A stretch of DNA of 64,000 nt, from the NCBI GenBank assembly GCA_949296575.1, contig CASFPE010000029.1, positions 62,001-126,000 on the forward strand, read 5' to 3'. The position numbers and the translations under genes are program-made. Numbering within the stretch: position 1 is the stretch's first letter; each line of letters begins with the position of its first letter. Below are positions 1 to 10,900 of this stretch, piece by piece. A model generated the notes under the pieces. That model saw only the letters and a program-made list of their open reading frames with translations, did no database searches and was not told the DNA's origin. The stretch is from an uncultured Bacteroides sp. Its GTDB lineage: Bacteria; Bacteroidota; Bacteroidia; Bacteroidales; Bacteroidaceae.

Positions 1-705
<705 letters not shown>

Positions 706-729
706 TTTTCAAGGACAGGAAAAGGATAA

Positions 730-2148
730 ATGCAAAATAGTATGGAAAAGATAACACGCACAAGAGTGGCAGACGTTTTGAAGTCGGAAGCATATGGCTC
801 GAAAGTGAACGTCAAGGGCTGGGTGCGCACCCGGCGCGGGAGCAAACAGGTCAGTTTCATCGCCTTGAACGACGGCTCCACCATCCACAACCTGCAGATT
901 GTGGTGGACATCGAGAAGTTTGACGAGGAAATGCTGAAGCAGGCCACCACGGGTGCCTGCATCAGCGTCAACGGCACATTAGTGGAGTCCGTGGGGCAGA
1001 AGCAGAAAGTGGAACTCCACGCCGTGGAGATGGAAGTGCTGGGCGGGGCCGACCCTGCCGTTTACCCCCTCCAGAAGAAGGGGCACACCTTGGAGTTCCT
1101 GCGCGAGATTGCGCATCTGCGTCCCCGCACAAACACGTTCGGGGCCGTGTTCCGCATTCGCCACAACATGGCCATTGCCATCCATAAGTTCTTCCATGAA
1201 CGGGGATTCTACTATTTCCACACGCCCATCATCACGGCTTCCGATTGCGAGGGAGCCGGGCAGATGTTCCAAGTGACCACGATGAACCTCTACAACTTGA
1301 AGAAGGACGCGGACGGTTCCATCATTTATGACGACGATTTCTTCGGCAAACAGGCAAGCCTCACCGTTTCCGGCCAATTGGAAGGCGAACTGGCCGCTAC
1401 GGCTTTGGGCGCGATTTACACGTTCGGGCCCACTTTCCGCGCTGAAAACTCCAACACGCCCCGCCATCTGGCCGAGTTCTGGATGATTGAGCCGGAAGTG
1501 GCTTTCAACGAAATCACGGAAAACATGGACCTGGCCGAGGAGTTCATCAAGTACTGCGTGCAGTGGGCTTTGGACAATTGCCGCGACGACGTGCAGTTCC
1601 TCAACGACATGTTCGACAAGGAACTCATCGCCCGCCTCGAAGGCGTGCTGAAAGAACCCTTCGTGCGCCTGTCCTACACCGAAGGCGTGAAGATATTGGA
1701 AGAAGCCGTGGCCAAAGGGCATCAGTTTGAATATCCCGTGTATTGGGGAGCCGACCTGGCCTCCGAGCATGAACGCTACCTGGTGGAGAACCATTTCGGC
1801 CGCCCGGTCATCCTGACGGACTACCCGAAGGAAATCAAGGCTTTCTACATGAAACTCAACGGCGACGGGAAAACCGTCCGCGCCATGGACGTGCTGTTCC
1901 CGAAGATTGGCGAAATCATCGGCGGGTCCGAGCGCGAGGCCGACTACAATAAGCTGCTCCGCCGCATCGAGGAACTGCACATCCCGATGAAAGACATGTG
2001 GTGGTACTTGGACACGCGCCGCTTCGGCTCCTGCCCGCATTCCGGCTTTGGCTTGGGATTCGAGCGGCTGCTGCTGTTCGTCACCGGCATGTCCAACATC
2101 CGCGACGTGATACCTTTCCCGCGCACGCCGAAGAACGCCGAGTTCTGA
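730..2148 (+). CDS. asnS: asparaginyl-tRNA synthetase
   Basis: Charges tRNA-Asn with asparagine in the cytoplasm. The N-terminal OB-fold anticodon-binding domain (about residues 15-115, [18 protein letters not shown]) is followed by a class II catalytic core. Motif 2 is near residue 237 ([19 protein letters not shown]) and motif 3 near 438 ([12 protein letters not shown]). The ANTPRH/NTPRH signature and the insert in the core fit asparaginyl rather than aspartyl enzymes. 472 residues is the usual family length. A second in-frame ATG at 742 gives a start matching Bacteroides homologues as I remember them (MEKI...); the first ATG at 730 follows a purine-rich AGGATAA, so the start is ambiguous by four codons. 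A strong terminator follows. Confidence 0.95.
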   Translation: MQNSMEKITRTRVADVLKSEAYGSKVNVKGWVRTRRGSKQVSFIALNDGSTIHNLQIVVDIEKFDEEMLKQATTGACISVNGTLVESVGQKQKVELHAVEMEVLGGADPAVYPLQKKGHTLEFLREIAHLRPRTNTFGAVFRIRHNMAIAIHKFFHERGFYYFHTPIITASDCEGAGQMFQVTTMNLYNLKKDADGSIIYDDDFFGKQASLTVSGQLEGELAATALGAIYTFGPTFRAENSNTPRHLAEFWMIEPEVAFNEITENMDLAEEFIKYCVQWALDNCRDDVQFLNDMFDKELIARLEGVLKEPFVRLSYTEGVKILEEAVAKGHQFEYPVYWGADLASEHERYLVENHFGRPVILTDYPKEIKAFYMKLNGDGKTVRAMDVLFPKIGEIIGGSEREADYNKLLRRIEELHIPMKDMWWYLDTRRFGSCPHSGFGLGFERLLLFVTGMSNIRDVIPFPRTPKNAEF

Positions 2149-2168
2149 CGCTGCGAGATGCACGAATG

Positions 2169-2196
2169 GAAGCCCGCCCACAGCGGGCTTCTTTTG
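2169..2196 (+). terminator. Rho-independent terminator after asnS
   Basis: The 9-bp perfect stem GAAGCCCGC (2169-2177) / GCGGGCTTC (2183-2191), with a 5-nt loop, is followed by a run of T residues. It sits 20 nt after the asnS stop codon. Confidence 0.85.
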
Positions 2197-2469
2197 CATG
2201 CGGGTGGCAAGTCCCGGCGCATTTCCCCTTTCTGCCTTTTCCCCTGTCTCTTTTTTTCCCTTGCACGATGTCCGTTGTGCCGGGAATTTTTTCCAATAAA
2301 ATTCGTGGTTTTTCAGGAAAAATGCGCCCATCTTGCCCATAAAATTTCGATAATTTCAGAGTTTAGATTTCAGCGTTCAGCAGCGCCGCAAAATCTTGCG
2401 GCTCAATGCATGCCGGACACTTCTACGAACATTTCAAAAAAGTTCAGCAACAATTGCATGAAAGTTCAG

Positions 2470-2565
2470 GAACAATCGGGCGATTGTTCAGCAACCTTTC
2501 GCGAAAACCTTCCAAGGTTTCAAGCAAAACGTTCCAAGGTTTGGGGCGAAACCTTGGGAGGATTT
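2470..2565. repeat. intergenic hairpin-repeat cluster (AAACCTT/AAGGTTT family, copy 1)
   Basis: Three hairpins lie back to back. GAACAATCG (2470-2478) pairs with CGATTGTTC (2481-2489). AAACCTT and AAGGTTT arms span 2505-2520. CCAAGGTTT (2534-2542) pairs with AAACCTTGG (2549-2557), followed by TTTTTT, which makes the last one terminator-like. Related sequence recurs at 35732-35790. The rest of 2200-2805 shows no convincing gene; a short minus-strand open frame ending near 2655 and starting at 2779 is too weak to call. Confidence 0.5.
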
Positions 2566-2805
2566 TTTATGTGCCAACGGGGGAATACCACAAAAATATC
2601 GGTCACGCTTCCGCATCCGTTCCTTTTCTTATGATATAAAAGGCTGGCGGTTTCATGGGTATGGTCGTATTCTTCCTTGCCTTGTCGCAACCACTTTGGC
2701 TTCATTGAATCTTTCCTCAAAGGATTTCAGACGGCTTTCAAGCAGGGTCTCGCAATCGATGTTTGACACTGCGTTCATATTCTTGAATTGCAAATTGAAA
2801 AAACT

Positions 2806-3132
2806 TTAAAGCCGTAAGATATAACCATCACCATCCTTGAAGGCATTGCATCTTTCGAGATACAGGCGGGTAGCATCAAAGTCGTCGCCAATGATGTTGG
2901 CACTGAACTGGCGCACTCTCGACATTGCACGGATGATCAAGCTTGGGTCTCCTCGCCGGGTCAACCGGCGCAGGGCGTTCAGATAGTCCTCCCGAAAAAC
3001 GGTTGGGATGATTATCTTGGACTGTTCCGCCGCCACGAGTTCAGCATTCATCATGATACGCGAGATGCGGCCGTTGCCATCATTGAAAGGATGAACCTCG
3101 CTCACCATGAACAACATGAAAAGTGAGCGGAC
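2806..3132 (-). pseudogene. C-terminal remnant of a Fic-family protein
   Basis: About 109 codons encode the second half of a Fic domain. The catalytic motif HPFNDGNGR is intact near the start of the frame, followed by a typical Fic C-terminal helix region (ISRIMMNAEL and on). Fic enzymes transfer AMP (or another nucleotide moiety) to target hydroxyls. In the same frame a stop codon at 3133-3135 lies only about 15 residues before the motif, and the helices that normally precede it are missing. The first ATG (3117) would give just 103 residues. This is most likely a decayed gene. It borders the Rhs island. An autonomous short Fic-like protein cannot be fully excluded. Confidence 0.75.
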
Positions 3133-3135
3133 TCA

Positions 3136-3484
3136 CTTTTGTTCGATGTCGCCATCACTATTTCTGTCACATTTTTCAAGGATGAGTTTGCTGCCATTTT
3201 TTTCGAATAAGAGTTGTTTCCAATGCAAAGATGAGAAATTTTGTGTGATAAGAGCGTGTGTTTTGGGTAAAATTGTAGATTAATCTATTTGTAGCAGCGA
3301 CTTTGTGCGGATACAACAGCTTATGAGCAGATGATGCATTTGAAGGAAGATGGTACAATATTTCTATAAAAGTAATAAGTATGGAATAAACGGATTATTG
3401 CAAACATACGTTAGCTGTCAGCTACATTCAGGCGCGTTATTGATAGGTGAAAATATTAGACGAGAAATATTATTTAAGATTTGC
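3136..3484. other. AT-rich gap between Fic remnant and Rhs operon
   Basis: About 350 bases of AT-rich sequence with no credible coding frame. A 60-codon minus-strand open frame here lacks a recognisable domain. The immediately adjacent part downstream holds the likely Rhs operon promoter. Confidence 0.4.
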
Positions 3485-3515
3485 TTGCTTTTATGAAAAC
3501 AAATCTTTAGATTTG
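3485..3515 (+). promoter_or_regulatory. candidate promoter of the Rhs operon
   Basis: TTG (3485-3487) and TAGATTTG (3508-3515) match the Bacteroidetes -33/-7 consensus with a 20-nt gap. Transcription would start near 3522, just before the ATG at 3537. This supports that ATG over the upstream in-frame ATG at 3447. Confidence 0.5.
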
Positions 3516-3536
3516 CGAAAACCAAAATCGGATGCC

Positions 3537-6500
3537 ATGAAAACCACGAACCGCTTATTGATAGCATTTGCCATCCTCCTTTCCCTCCCTTGCCCGCTGC
3601 AAGGGCAAGTACCGGAACCTTTGCGCAACCTCGCCACGCCCAATGTCTCCACCTTGGGGCAATATGGCGACATCCCCGTCAATGGCTATACGGGGCAACC
3701 CAACATCACCATCCCTTTGTATGAGGTGGTGGAAGGGGACATCCGCCTGCCTTTGTCGCTGCGCTACGACTTGAGTTCCGTGAAGCCCAACCGCCATGCC
3801 GGCCTGGTGGGGTTCGGGTGGCAGCTTTCCTACGGCGGGCAAATCACGCGCATCGTGCGGGGAGGCATGGACGAGAAGCAGACAGCCGCCGGGTATGGCT
3901 GCGGCTATTACGATTACAGGGGAAAAGTCAATGAAATCAACGATGCAAACAAGCTGCGGGAGCTTCAGGAATATTACATGAAAAGCATAGGGGAAAAGGA
4001 AGAAGAAGGTTACGAACTGTGCGCCGATGAATTCTTTTTCAACTTTTGCGGCTATTCCGGCAAGTTCTTCCTGAAGCCGGACGGCACTTGGGCGGTGGTT
4101 TCCGATGACGACATCCAAGTGGAGTTCGATACAGTCAATGGATTCATCAACACCGATGAACTGGATGTTGAGATTTACTCAAAAAATGCTTGGACTCAAA
4201 AAAAATGGTGCAACCGCTATTTCCACCAGTTCACTTTGGCCACGCCCGATGGCACAAGATACACCTTTGGCGGAAAGAACGCCGTGGAATACAGCATCCC
4301 TTATTACAACCAAGCCAACAGCGACCTGACCCCTACCACTTGGTTCCTCACCCGGATAGAAAACACGGCGGGAAGGGTCGTCACCATCGAATATTCAAGG
4401 GGTACACCGGTGTGCGAGTTGAAATATGCGCCTTTTGACATTCTTTCTAATGGAATCTTGGAAGGTGAAATGGTGCAAGCTGTCGGGAATGCAGCCCTGA
4501 CCGGTCATCTTTTGTTCCCTGTTTATCCGGATAGCATCATGGCTGAATTTGTGAAGGTTCGTTTCCACCGATACAAGGTGGAGGACAATGATGTGAACAT
4601 CGAATTTCTTGCCCGTAAAGAAAATGGTTTGTTTGACCCTTACGACCCATCCAACCTTTCTGGCGCGAGATACAATATTTTCTTCGACATAACGGAAAGC
4701 AGCGATTTAAAGCAAGTTCGTAATGATTTGGAAAAAGAACTTTTAGGTGAAAAACTGTATGCCATTGAGATAAACCAAGGGTGGAAAGAATCGGATTATT
4801 ATTATGCGGCGTTAAACGACACGCTCAACAAAACCATTTATTTCGATTACCAGGACGGCAGCATGAAACTGTTGACCCATATTACAGAGCGCAGGGAACG
4901 GTTTCATGAATATCTGAGTTCGATTTATGGCGGTGGCAAAGCTTATCTTGTGCGTGACATGCCTGATTATCCAAGTGATTACACCCCTAAAGATTACCGG
5001 TTTGCCTATTACGACGGGAAGAACATCCCGCTTAATTTCGGCTTGTCCACGGAAGATGAATGGGGATATTGGAATGGTGGCACCAATAGTTTTTCTGACC
5101 GGGCAAGCACAATCATCAGCAGGAAAAGCAGCAATACAAATGCTGCGAGGACAGGCACATTGAAAGAAATCGTTTACCCTACGGGCGGGAAAAGCGTTTT
5201 TGAGTATGGGATGAACCAATATTCCAAAGTGATCAACCCGGATTTCATTTCTTTGGACGAAAGCAAGAGCGGGACAGGCGGCGGCTTGCGGGTGGAAAGC
5301 ATCACCACCTATGATAGGGACGGCAGCTTTGCAGGCTGCAAGAAGTACCACTACACGGACAGCTATTCGCCTGCGGGCGGCGAAGGCAAAAGCAGCGGCA
5401 TCCTGAAAAGCCGGGCGGTATATAAAACCTTGTTCTACCTGTCCAACGACAAACTGGATGTGTCCGTTGATGTATTGGATGCCAATACCCCGTGGATCCG
5501 CTTCCAGCAGGCAGGAGGCTTCATGGCACACCCCACGAACGATGATTCCCCGGCGGTGGGTTATTCCTCCGTTTATGAAGAAGACGTGGATGCCAGCGGC
5601 AACAGCCTCGGCTACGTCCGCTACCGCTATTCCAATTACGACAAGGACATCTGGGGGGAAAGCCATTTGGACGAGCCGCACGAATATGCCACTTCGCAAG
5701 CGAAGGACAATTATGCCAACCACTTTTCCAGCAAGGCCGTGGAGCGGGGAAAGCTCATGGCGGAAGAAACGTACGATGCTTCCGGCAAGTTGCTCCGTTC
5801 CGTCAAATACAAATACCAGAAAATCAGCAGCGGCAGTGCGGGCCATTTTCCGACCGTCCACCAGCAAGTGGTTTACTTCAGCACACACCCGGCCTATTTT
5901 TCTTACGGGCTCTTTTCATCCTTGTTCAAAACCTACACCTACTCTTATTTGCCTTCGGAGTGCATCGAGACGGATTACAGCCATTCCAAAGACACTGTGG
6001 AGAAGAAAACCACCTATGCCTACAACGCCCATAAGTTGCTGAAGGAGAAAGCCGTTTACGAGAACACGCAAGACGTTTACAGGGAAAGGCACTTGTACTC
6101 ATCGGACATTTCCGGGGAAGGCCTGTATGCAGCCATGAACGGCAGGCACATCCTGGATGCCCTTGTGGAGAGGATGGCCGTGCGGAACAGCACCGTGGTG
6201 GAAGGCACTTACCTGAAATACACCTCCACAGCAGATGGGAGCTACAAGCCTTGCAAAGTGTATGCTTATCCCCAAGGCACGTCAGCGGGCGAAGTCCCTT
6301 GCCTGCCGGACGATGACGGCAACCCTTCAGACAGCCGTTACCAGTGCGAGCGGGAATACAGATATGATTCTTGGAGCGGGAACCTTTCGTCGATGACGTG
6401 GCGGACGGATTACACGGAGGTTTACCGTTGGGGCTACAACGAGCGTTATCCCATTGCCGTGTTCCGCAACATCACCGAAGATGCCTTGCTGGAATTCGAG

Positions 6501-6767
6501 CGGCAAGCGCATTTGTTCTTGGTGGCCCCGGAAGATTATTTGGATGCGCTCAGTGCCTACAATGAAGGGCTTCCCCAATGCCATGTCGCCGTTTACGGCC
6601 ATTTCCCGCTGGTAGGTTTGCGTTGGCAGTGCGACCAGCGGGGCGTGATGACGTATTACGAGTACGACGGCTTGGGACGTTTGGTGCGCGTCAAGGACAC
6701 CAACGGCAACACCGTGCAGGAATACGATTACCATTATGTGAACATAACGCCGGAGGACGATTTATGA
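3537..6767 (+). CDS. exported Rhs/YD-repeat-like protein, first gene of Rhs operon
   Basis: A 1076-residue protein with an N-terminal signal peptide (about residues 1-24, hydrophobic core LLIAFAILLSLPC, cut after a Q-rich end), so it leaves the cytoplasm. The next 100 residues (GQYGDIPVNGYTGQPNITIP...GLVGFGWQLSYGG) resemble the N-terminal region of Bacteroidetes Rhs-type and SpvB-like proteins. A single clear YD repeat (YEYDGLGRLVRVKDTNGN) lies at about 1041-1058. It lacks the Rhs core cassette and a variable toxin tip. Its stop overlaps the next start by 4 nt (ATGA), so the two are translationally coupled. Its role is probably a structural or assembly partner of the full Rhs protein two genes downstream; that is inference. 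The ATG at 3447 would bury the signal peptide and is rejected. Confidence 0.75.
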   Translation: MKTTNRLLIAFAILLSLPCPLQGQVPEPLRNLATPNVSTLGQYGDIPVNGYTGQPNITIPLYEVVEGDIRLPLSLRYDLSSVKPNRHAGLVGFGWQLSYGGQITRIVRGGMDEKQTAAGYGCGYYDYRGKVNEINDANKLRELQEYYMKSIGEKEEEGYELCADEFFFNFCGYSGKFFLKPDGTWAVVSDDDIQVEFDTVNGFINTDELDVEIYSKNAWTQKKWCNRYFHQFTLATPDGTRYTFGGKNAVEYSIPYYNQANSDLTPTTWFLTRIENTAGRVVTIEYSRGTPVCELKYAPFDILSNGILEGEMVQAVGNAALTGHLLFPVYPDSIMAEFVKVRFHRYKVEDNDVNIEFLARKENGLFDPYDPSNLSGARYNIFFDITESSDLKQVRNDLEKELLGEKLYAIEINQGWKESDYYYAALNDTLNKTIYFDYQDGSMKLLTHITERRERFHEYLSSIYGGGKAYLVRDMPDYPSDYTPKDYRFAYYDGKNIPLNFGLSTEDEWGYWNGGTNSFSDRASTIISRKSSNTNAARTGTLKEIVYPTGGKSVFEYGMNQYSKVINPDFISLDESKSGTGGGLRVESITTYDRDGSFAGCKKYHYTDSYSPAGGEGKSSGILKSRAVYKTLFYLSNDKLDVSVDVLDANTPWIRFQQAGGFMAHPTNDDSPAVGYSSVYEEDVDASGNSLGYVRYRYSNYDKDIWGESHLDEPHEYATSQAKDNYANHFSSKAVERGKLMAEETYDASGKLLRSVKYKYQKISSGSAGHFPTVHQQVVYFSTHPAYFSYGLFSSLFKTYTYSYLPSECIETDYSHSKDTVEKKTTYAYNAHKLLKEKAVYENTQDVYRERHLYSSDISGEGLYAAMNGRHILDALVERMAVRNSTVVEGTYLKYTSTADGSYKPCKVYAYPQGTSAGEVPCLPDDDGNPSDSRYQCEREYRYDSWSGNLSSMTWRTDYTEVYRWGYNERYPIAVFRNITEDALLEFERQAHLFLVAPEDYLDALSAYNEGLPQCHVAVYGHFPLVGLRWQCDQRGVMTYYEYDGLGRLVRVKDTNGNTVQEYDYHYVNITPEDDL

Positions 6768-7942
6768 GACCGACTATCCTTTTCATCATCATGGCGGCAG
6801 CCTGCTTGCGGGCGGGAAATGGAGCCGCGCAAACCTTGACATGGGCGTGCAACGGCATGCGCCCCGGCGACTGTTTGGCCAAGCAGGAAATCCAATATGT
6901 GGAGCCGGGCGATTCGGGACGGCAGGCGCTTTGGGACTTCAGCAGCGTGGAGTTTCCCGACAAGAAGCCTTACCACCTCCGTTATGACGGCGTGGGCGAC
7001 TCCTTGCTGTTCGCCTGCGACCGCAACACCCTTTACCGGTATTCCTTGCAGGGCGACAGCCTGCTTTGCCAAGGCTTCGAGAGCCGTTCCCTTTCCATGC
7101 ATTACCGCCACCCGGAACTGTTGGCGGTGTTCCCTTTCGCGTTCGGGCAAAGGCAGGAAAGCTATTTCCACGGCAACGGCGACTATGGCGGGCTTTTGTT
7201 CCTCACTTGCTTCGGGAAGTCCGTGGCCGAAGCCGATGCCTGCGGCACATTGGTCCTGCCGGGCGGCGACACGCTGCGGCACGTGTTGCGCGTGCACCAC
7301 CGCCAACTTCAAGTGGAAAAGCAATACCCTTACCCGTTCATGGAGGCACGTGACACCGTTTTCTCCCCGGACAGCATCGAGCATCACCTTGCCGCAGACA
7401 CGTTCCGGGTGCAAATCGACACGTACCGATGGTATGCCGACGGCTACCGCTACCCCATCATAGAGACAGCACGGCGCACTACCCTCCTTCTTGGAGAGGA
7501 GCATTCCCGCATGGAACACGCGTTCTTTTATCCCCCGGAGGAGCAACGCTACGGGTTGGAAGACGATTTTGAAAACCGCATCAAACGGGAAGCACCGAAA
7601 GATGATGCCGCCGACACGGGCGGAAAGAAAGCCGCAGGCAGGGGCAATCCGGCTGGTGGAGACGGGGAAGGTGCGGCGGATGCCGCACCGCCCATTGACT
7701 ACAGTGTGGGGCGTTCTGCCGATGGCAACGAAATCATCTTGGACTACACTTTGGCAGCGGGTGCCACGGTCAGCATCATGCTGTTCGACATGCAGAGCCG
7801 CCAGTTGTCAGGCTCCATCGGCGTGCGGGAATTGGCGGGGCAATACCGAAAAAGCATCCCGCTGTACGGCCTGATGCCGGGGGAATACACCCTGCGCATC
7901 GTGGTCAACGGGACGGCCTACGGGGAAAAAATCATCAAATGA
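6764..7942 (+). CDS. secreted protein with C-terminal type IX sorting domain, in Rhs operon
   Basis: 392 residues. A signal peptide spans about 1-22 (MRPTILFIIMAAACLRAGNG, then AAQ). A central region of unknown fold follows, then a charged low-complexity linker rich in G, A, D and K (about 285-310). The last 75 residues look like a type IX secretion (T9SS type A) sorting domain: a beta-rich stretch ending LMPGEYTLRIVVNGTAYGEKIIK-like, with the typical G-Y/I-V pattern and terminal lysines. Such domains are recognised by the type IX translocon and cleaved by PorU, which is encoded about 13 kb downstream. The gene overlaps the previous one by 4 nt and is followed 18 nt later by the full Rhs gene. 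Its specific function is not known to me. Confidence 0.7.
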   Translation: MRPTILFIIMAAACLRAGNGAAQTLTWACNGMRPGDCLAKQEIQYVEPGDSGRQALWDFSSVEFPDKKPYHLRYDGVGDSLLFACDRNTLYRYSLQGDSLLCQGFESRSLSMHYRHPELLAVFPFAFGQRQESYFHGNGDYGGLLFLTCFGKSVAEADACGTLVLPGGDTLRHVLRVHHRQLQVEKQYPYPFMEARDTVFSPDSIEHHLAADTFRVQIDTYRWYADGYRYPIIETARRTTLLLGEEHSRMEHAFFYPPEEQRYGLEDDFENRIKREAPKDDAADTGGKKAAGRGNPAGGDGEGAADAAPPIDYSVGRSADGNEIILDYTLAAGATVSIMLFDMQSRQLSGSIGVRELAGQYRKSIPLYGLMPGEYTLRIVVNGTAYGEKIIK

Positions 7943-7960
7943 ATGGAAGGAGGAAACGAT

Positions 7961-10900
7961 ATGGCAAGACGACGTATTCAACAAGTTTCATGGCTTCTGC
8001 CCCTTGCAGGGCTTCTTTGCCCGTCCATCCCGGCCTGCGGCCAGTCGGCCGACATGAACTACGTGCTGACGCGCACGATGCGGAACGCGGACGGCATGTC
8101 GTACATGGACGACATCCAGTATTACGACGGCTTGGGCCGCCCAGTGCAGCTTGTGCGGAAAGGCTTCACGCCCCAGGGAAATGACCTGGCATCGCAAACG
8201 GACTATGACGACGCGGGGCGCGTATGGCGGGAATGGCTGCCCGCGCCTTTCCCTTCCGGCGGCGGATACAAGGCGGACTTCGCCGCCAATGCCACAACGG
8301 AGCATGGCGACGGCTGCCCGTATGCAGAAACCACCTACGAGCAGTCGCCCTTGGACCGCGCCGTGGAGCAGACCGGACCGGGCGCACATTGGCACACGTC
8401 GGGCACGGGCATTTCCACCCGTTACACCACCAATTTCCCATCGGGCAACCATGCCGTGAAATGGTATTCCGCTGCCCGCCCCATCTTGGACAGGGGGACG
8501 TACCCCACCGGCCAGCTCCTTTGCGCGGAGACGACGGACGAGAACGGCAACATTACCTGCACGTTCACCGACAAGGCCGGGCGGACGGTGCTGGTCCGCC
8601 GGATGAACGGGGCGGAAGCCCACGACACGTACTACGTTTACGACACGGCAGGCCGCCTGCGGCTGGTGCTCCCGCCGATGGTGGACGGGGACGTTTCCTT
8701 GGAGAACCTCAACCGTTACGCCTACCGCTACGAGTATGACGACCGTGGAAACTGCACCTTCAAGAAACTTCCGGGGCGCGACGCGGTTTACCACGTGTAT
8801 GACCGCAGCAACCGGCTCATTTTGGAGCAGGACGGCAACCAGCGGTCGCGCGGTGTCTGGAAGACATTCAAGTACGACCGCCTGGGGCGTTTGCTCTACA
8901 CGGCGGAGATAGAAGGCGAAACGCGCGGGCGGGACGCCTTGATCGCCGAGTTCGCCACTTACAGCTTCATCGAGGACTTCTCCACGGGTGAACTCCCTTA
9001 CCCGATGGGCGACACGGGCTATTCCCGGAACCTTTACGCCTTCAACGCCTTCAAGCTGCTGGAGGTTTATTACTACGACAGTTACGACTTCATCGCCCTG
9101 ACGGGGAAGGAAGAAGCGCTGTCTTACCAGCCGATGTCCGGCTTTTCGGAACCATGCAGCCGTGTGAAAGGCTTGCTGACGGGGAAGCGGACGTACATCC
9201 TCGGGACGGACGAATACTTGGCTTCGGCGTATTACTATGACGAGCGGGGAAACCTCGTTGGCGAATCGCGCACGAACCATTTGGAGGGGGACGACCGTTG
9301 CAACTACCGCTACTCTTTCACCCGGCAATTGACGGATGCCATTCACACGCACAGGGTGAACGGGAACGTAGGCTTCATTTATGACAACACATTGAACGTT
9401 TACGACCATGCCGGGCGGCAAACAAGCCATGCAGTTTCCCATGAGCCTGATCATCTGTTGGTAACAACGGAATATGAATACGATGAATGGGGTCGGCTTG
9501 CCCAAAAGACGTTGCGCAGGAACAGCAGCGAGCCGCTTGGGATAGAATATTCCTACGACATCCGCGACCGCCTGACAAGCATTACCAGCCCTTTGTTCAA
9601 TGAAGGCATTTCTTATGACGACCACGGGAATGTGACGTTTGTGAGCCTGTGGGATGTTTATGACCGATTGGAAAGCCTGTTCAAGCCGCTTGGCAACGGG
9701 TTGGATCTTATGGATGCTCCGGGGTACTGGAATGGAACTTTCTCCTATGACGGTTTGCACCGTTTGACTAAAGGTAGTTATGTTTATGGCACAGACCATG
9801 TTAATTCGGACGGATCGGTCTTTTCCCAAGCATTGGACTGCTTGGAGGAAGAAGTGGAAGCCTACGACAAGAACGGGAACATCCTTTCGATGAAGCGGAA
9901 GGGCAAGAAAGGACTTTCCCCACCTCCGGTTAGGGAAGCGGTGTATGACGATTTGTCCTTTGCCTACGACGGCAACCAGTTAGTGGCAGTGACAGACGTG
10001 GCGGAAGAAGAACCTGTGAGCAAGACGGGGATGCAGTTCGCGGACGGTGCGGACGAGGAAGAGGAATACCAGTACGATGCCAACGGCAACATGGTTTCCG
10101 ACAAGAACAAGGGCATCGGGAAAATCGTGTACAACACGCTCAACCTTCCTGAGACGGTGGCATTCTCCGATAATGACGACATCTTCAACTACCAGTTCTG
10201 GCTGTCGCCCATCGCGCACATCAACACCGTGAACTTCACGTATGCTGCGGACGGCACGAAGCTGGAATCAAGTTACGTCACTTACAAGGAAGTGTCAGCC
10301 GTGCAGCCTGCACGCGCAAATGCCTTCCTCCCTGACAGCCTCCGTTTTGGCGGCGGACTCCTTGACAGCACCCGCGTGATAGGCCCTGGGACAGGACGCG
10401 CGTTTTGGCTGCGCGAGGTAAACACGGTGACGTATGCGGGAAATTATGAGTACGAGAACGGCACGTTGTCGAAGAAGTTCTTCGCTGACGGCTACATCGA
10501 CTGTTCGGGCGACGAGCCGGTGGCCTGCTTCTACTTGAAAGACCACTTGGGCAATGTGCGCATGGTGGTGGACGAGGACGGGAACATCGTGCAAGTGAAC
10601 GACTATTATCCTTTCGGTGCTTTGTACGGCAGCGGCACGGGCGACGCGGCGCAGCGTTACAAATACAACGGGAAAGAGTTGGATCGGATGCACGGCCTGG
10701 ACTGGTACGACTACGGCGCACGCTGGATGGATCCCGTTCTTTGCCGCTTCACCACGATGGACCCCTTGTGCGAGAAGTACTACGACACCAGCCCTTATGC
10801 CTACTGCGCGAACAACCCGATGAAGTACATAGATCCTGACGGAAAGAATCCAATTTATGGCAGAGACGGAAGTTTACTCGGCACTGCAGACAATGGTTTG

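Noticed and set aside
979..2340. 453-codon minus-strand frame opposite asnS
   Set aside because: asnS is complete with class II synthetase motifs. The antisense frame has no domain.
3136..3536. Attachment site or integrase trace beside the Rhs island
   Set aside because: No direct repeats, tRNA gene or integrase remnant were seen next to the island on either side.
7988..9829. 613-codon minus-strand frame inside the Rhs gene
   Set aside because: It is antisense to a clear Rhs protein with signal peptide and YD repeats, and its translation has no recognisable domain. It is a GC-driven shadow.
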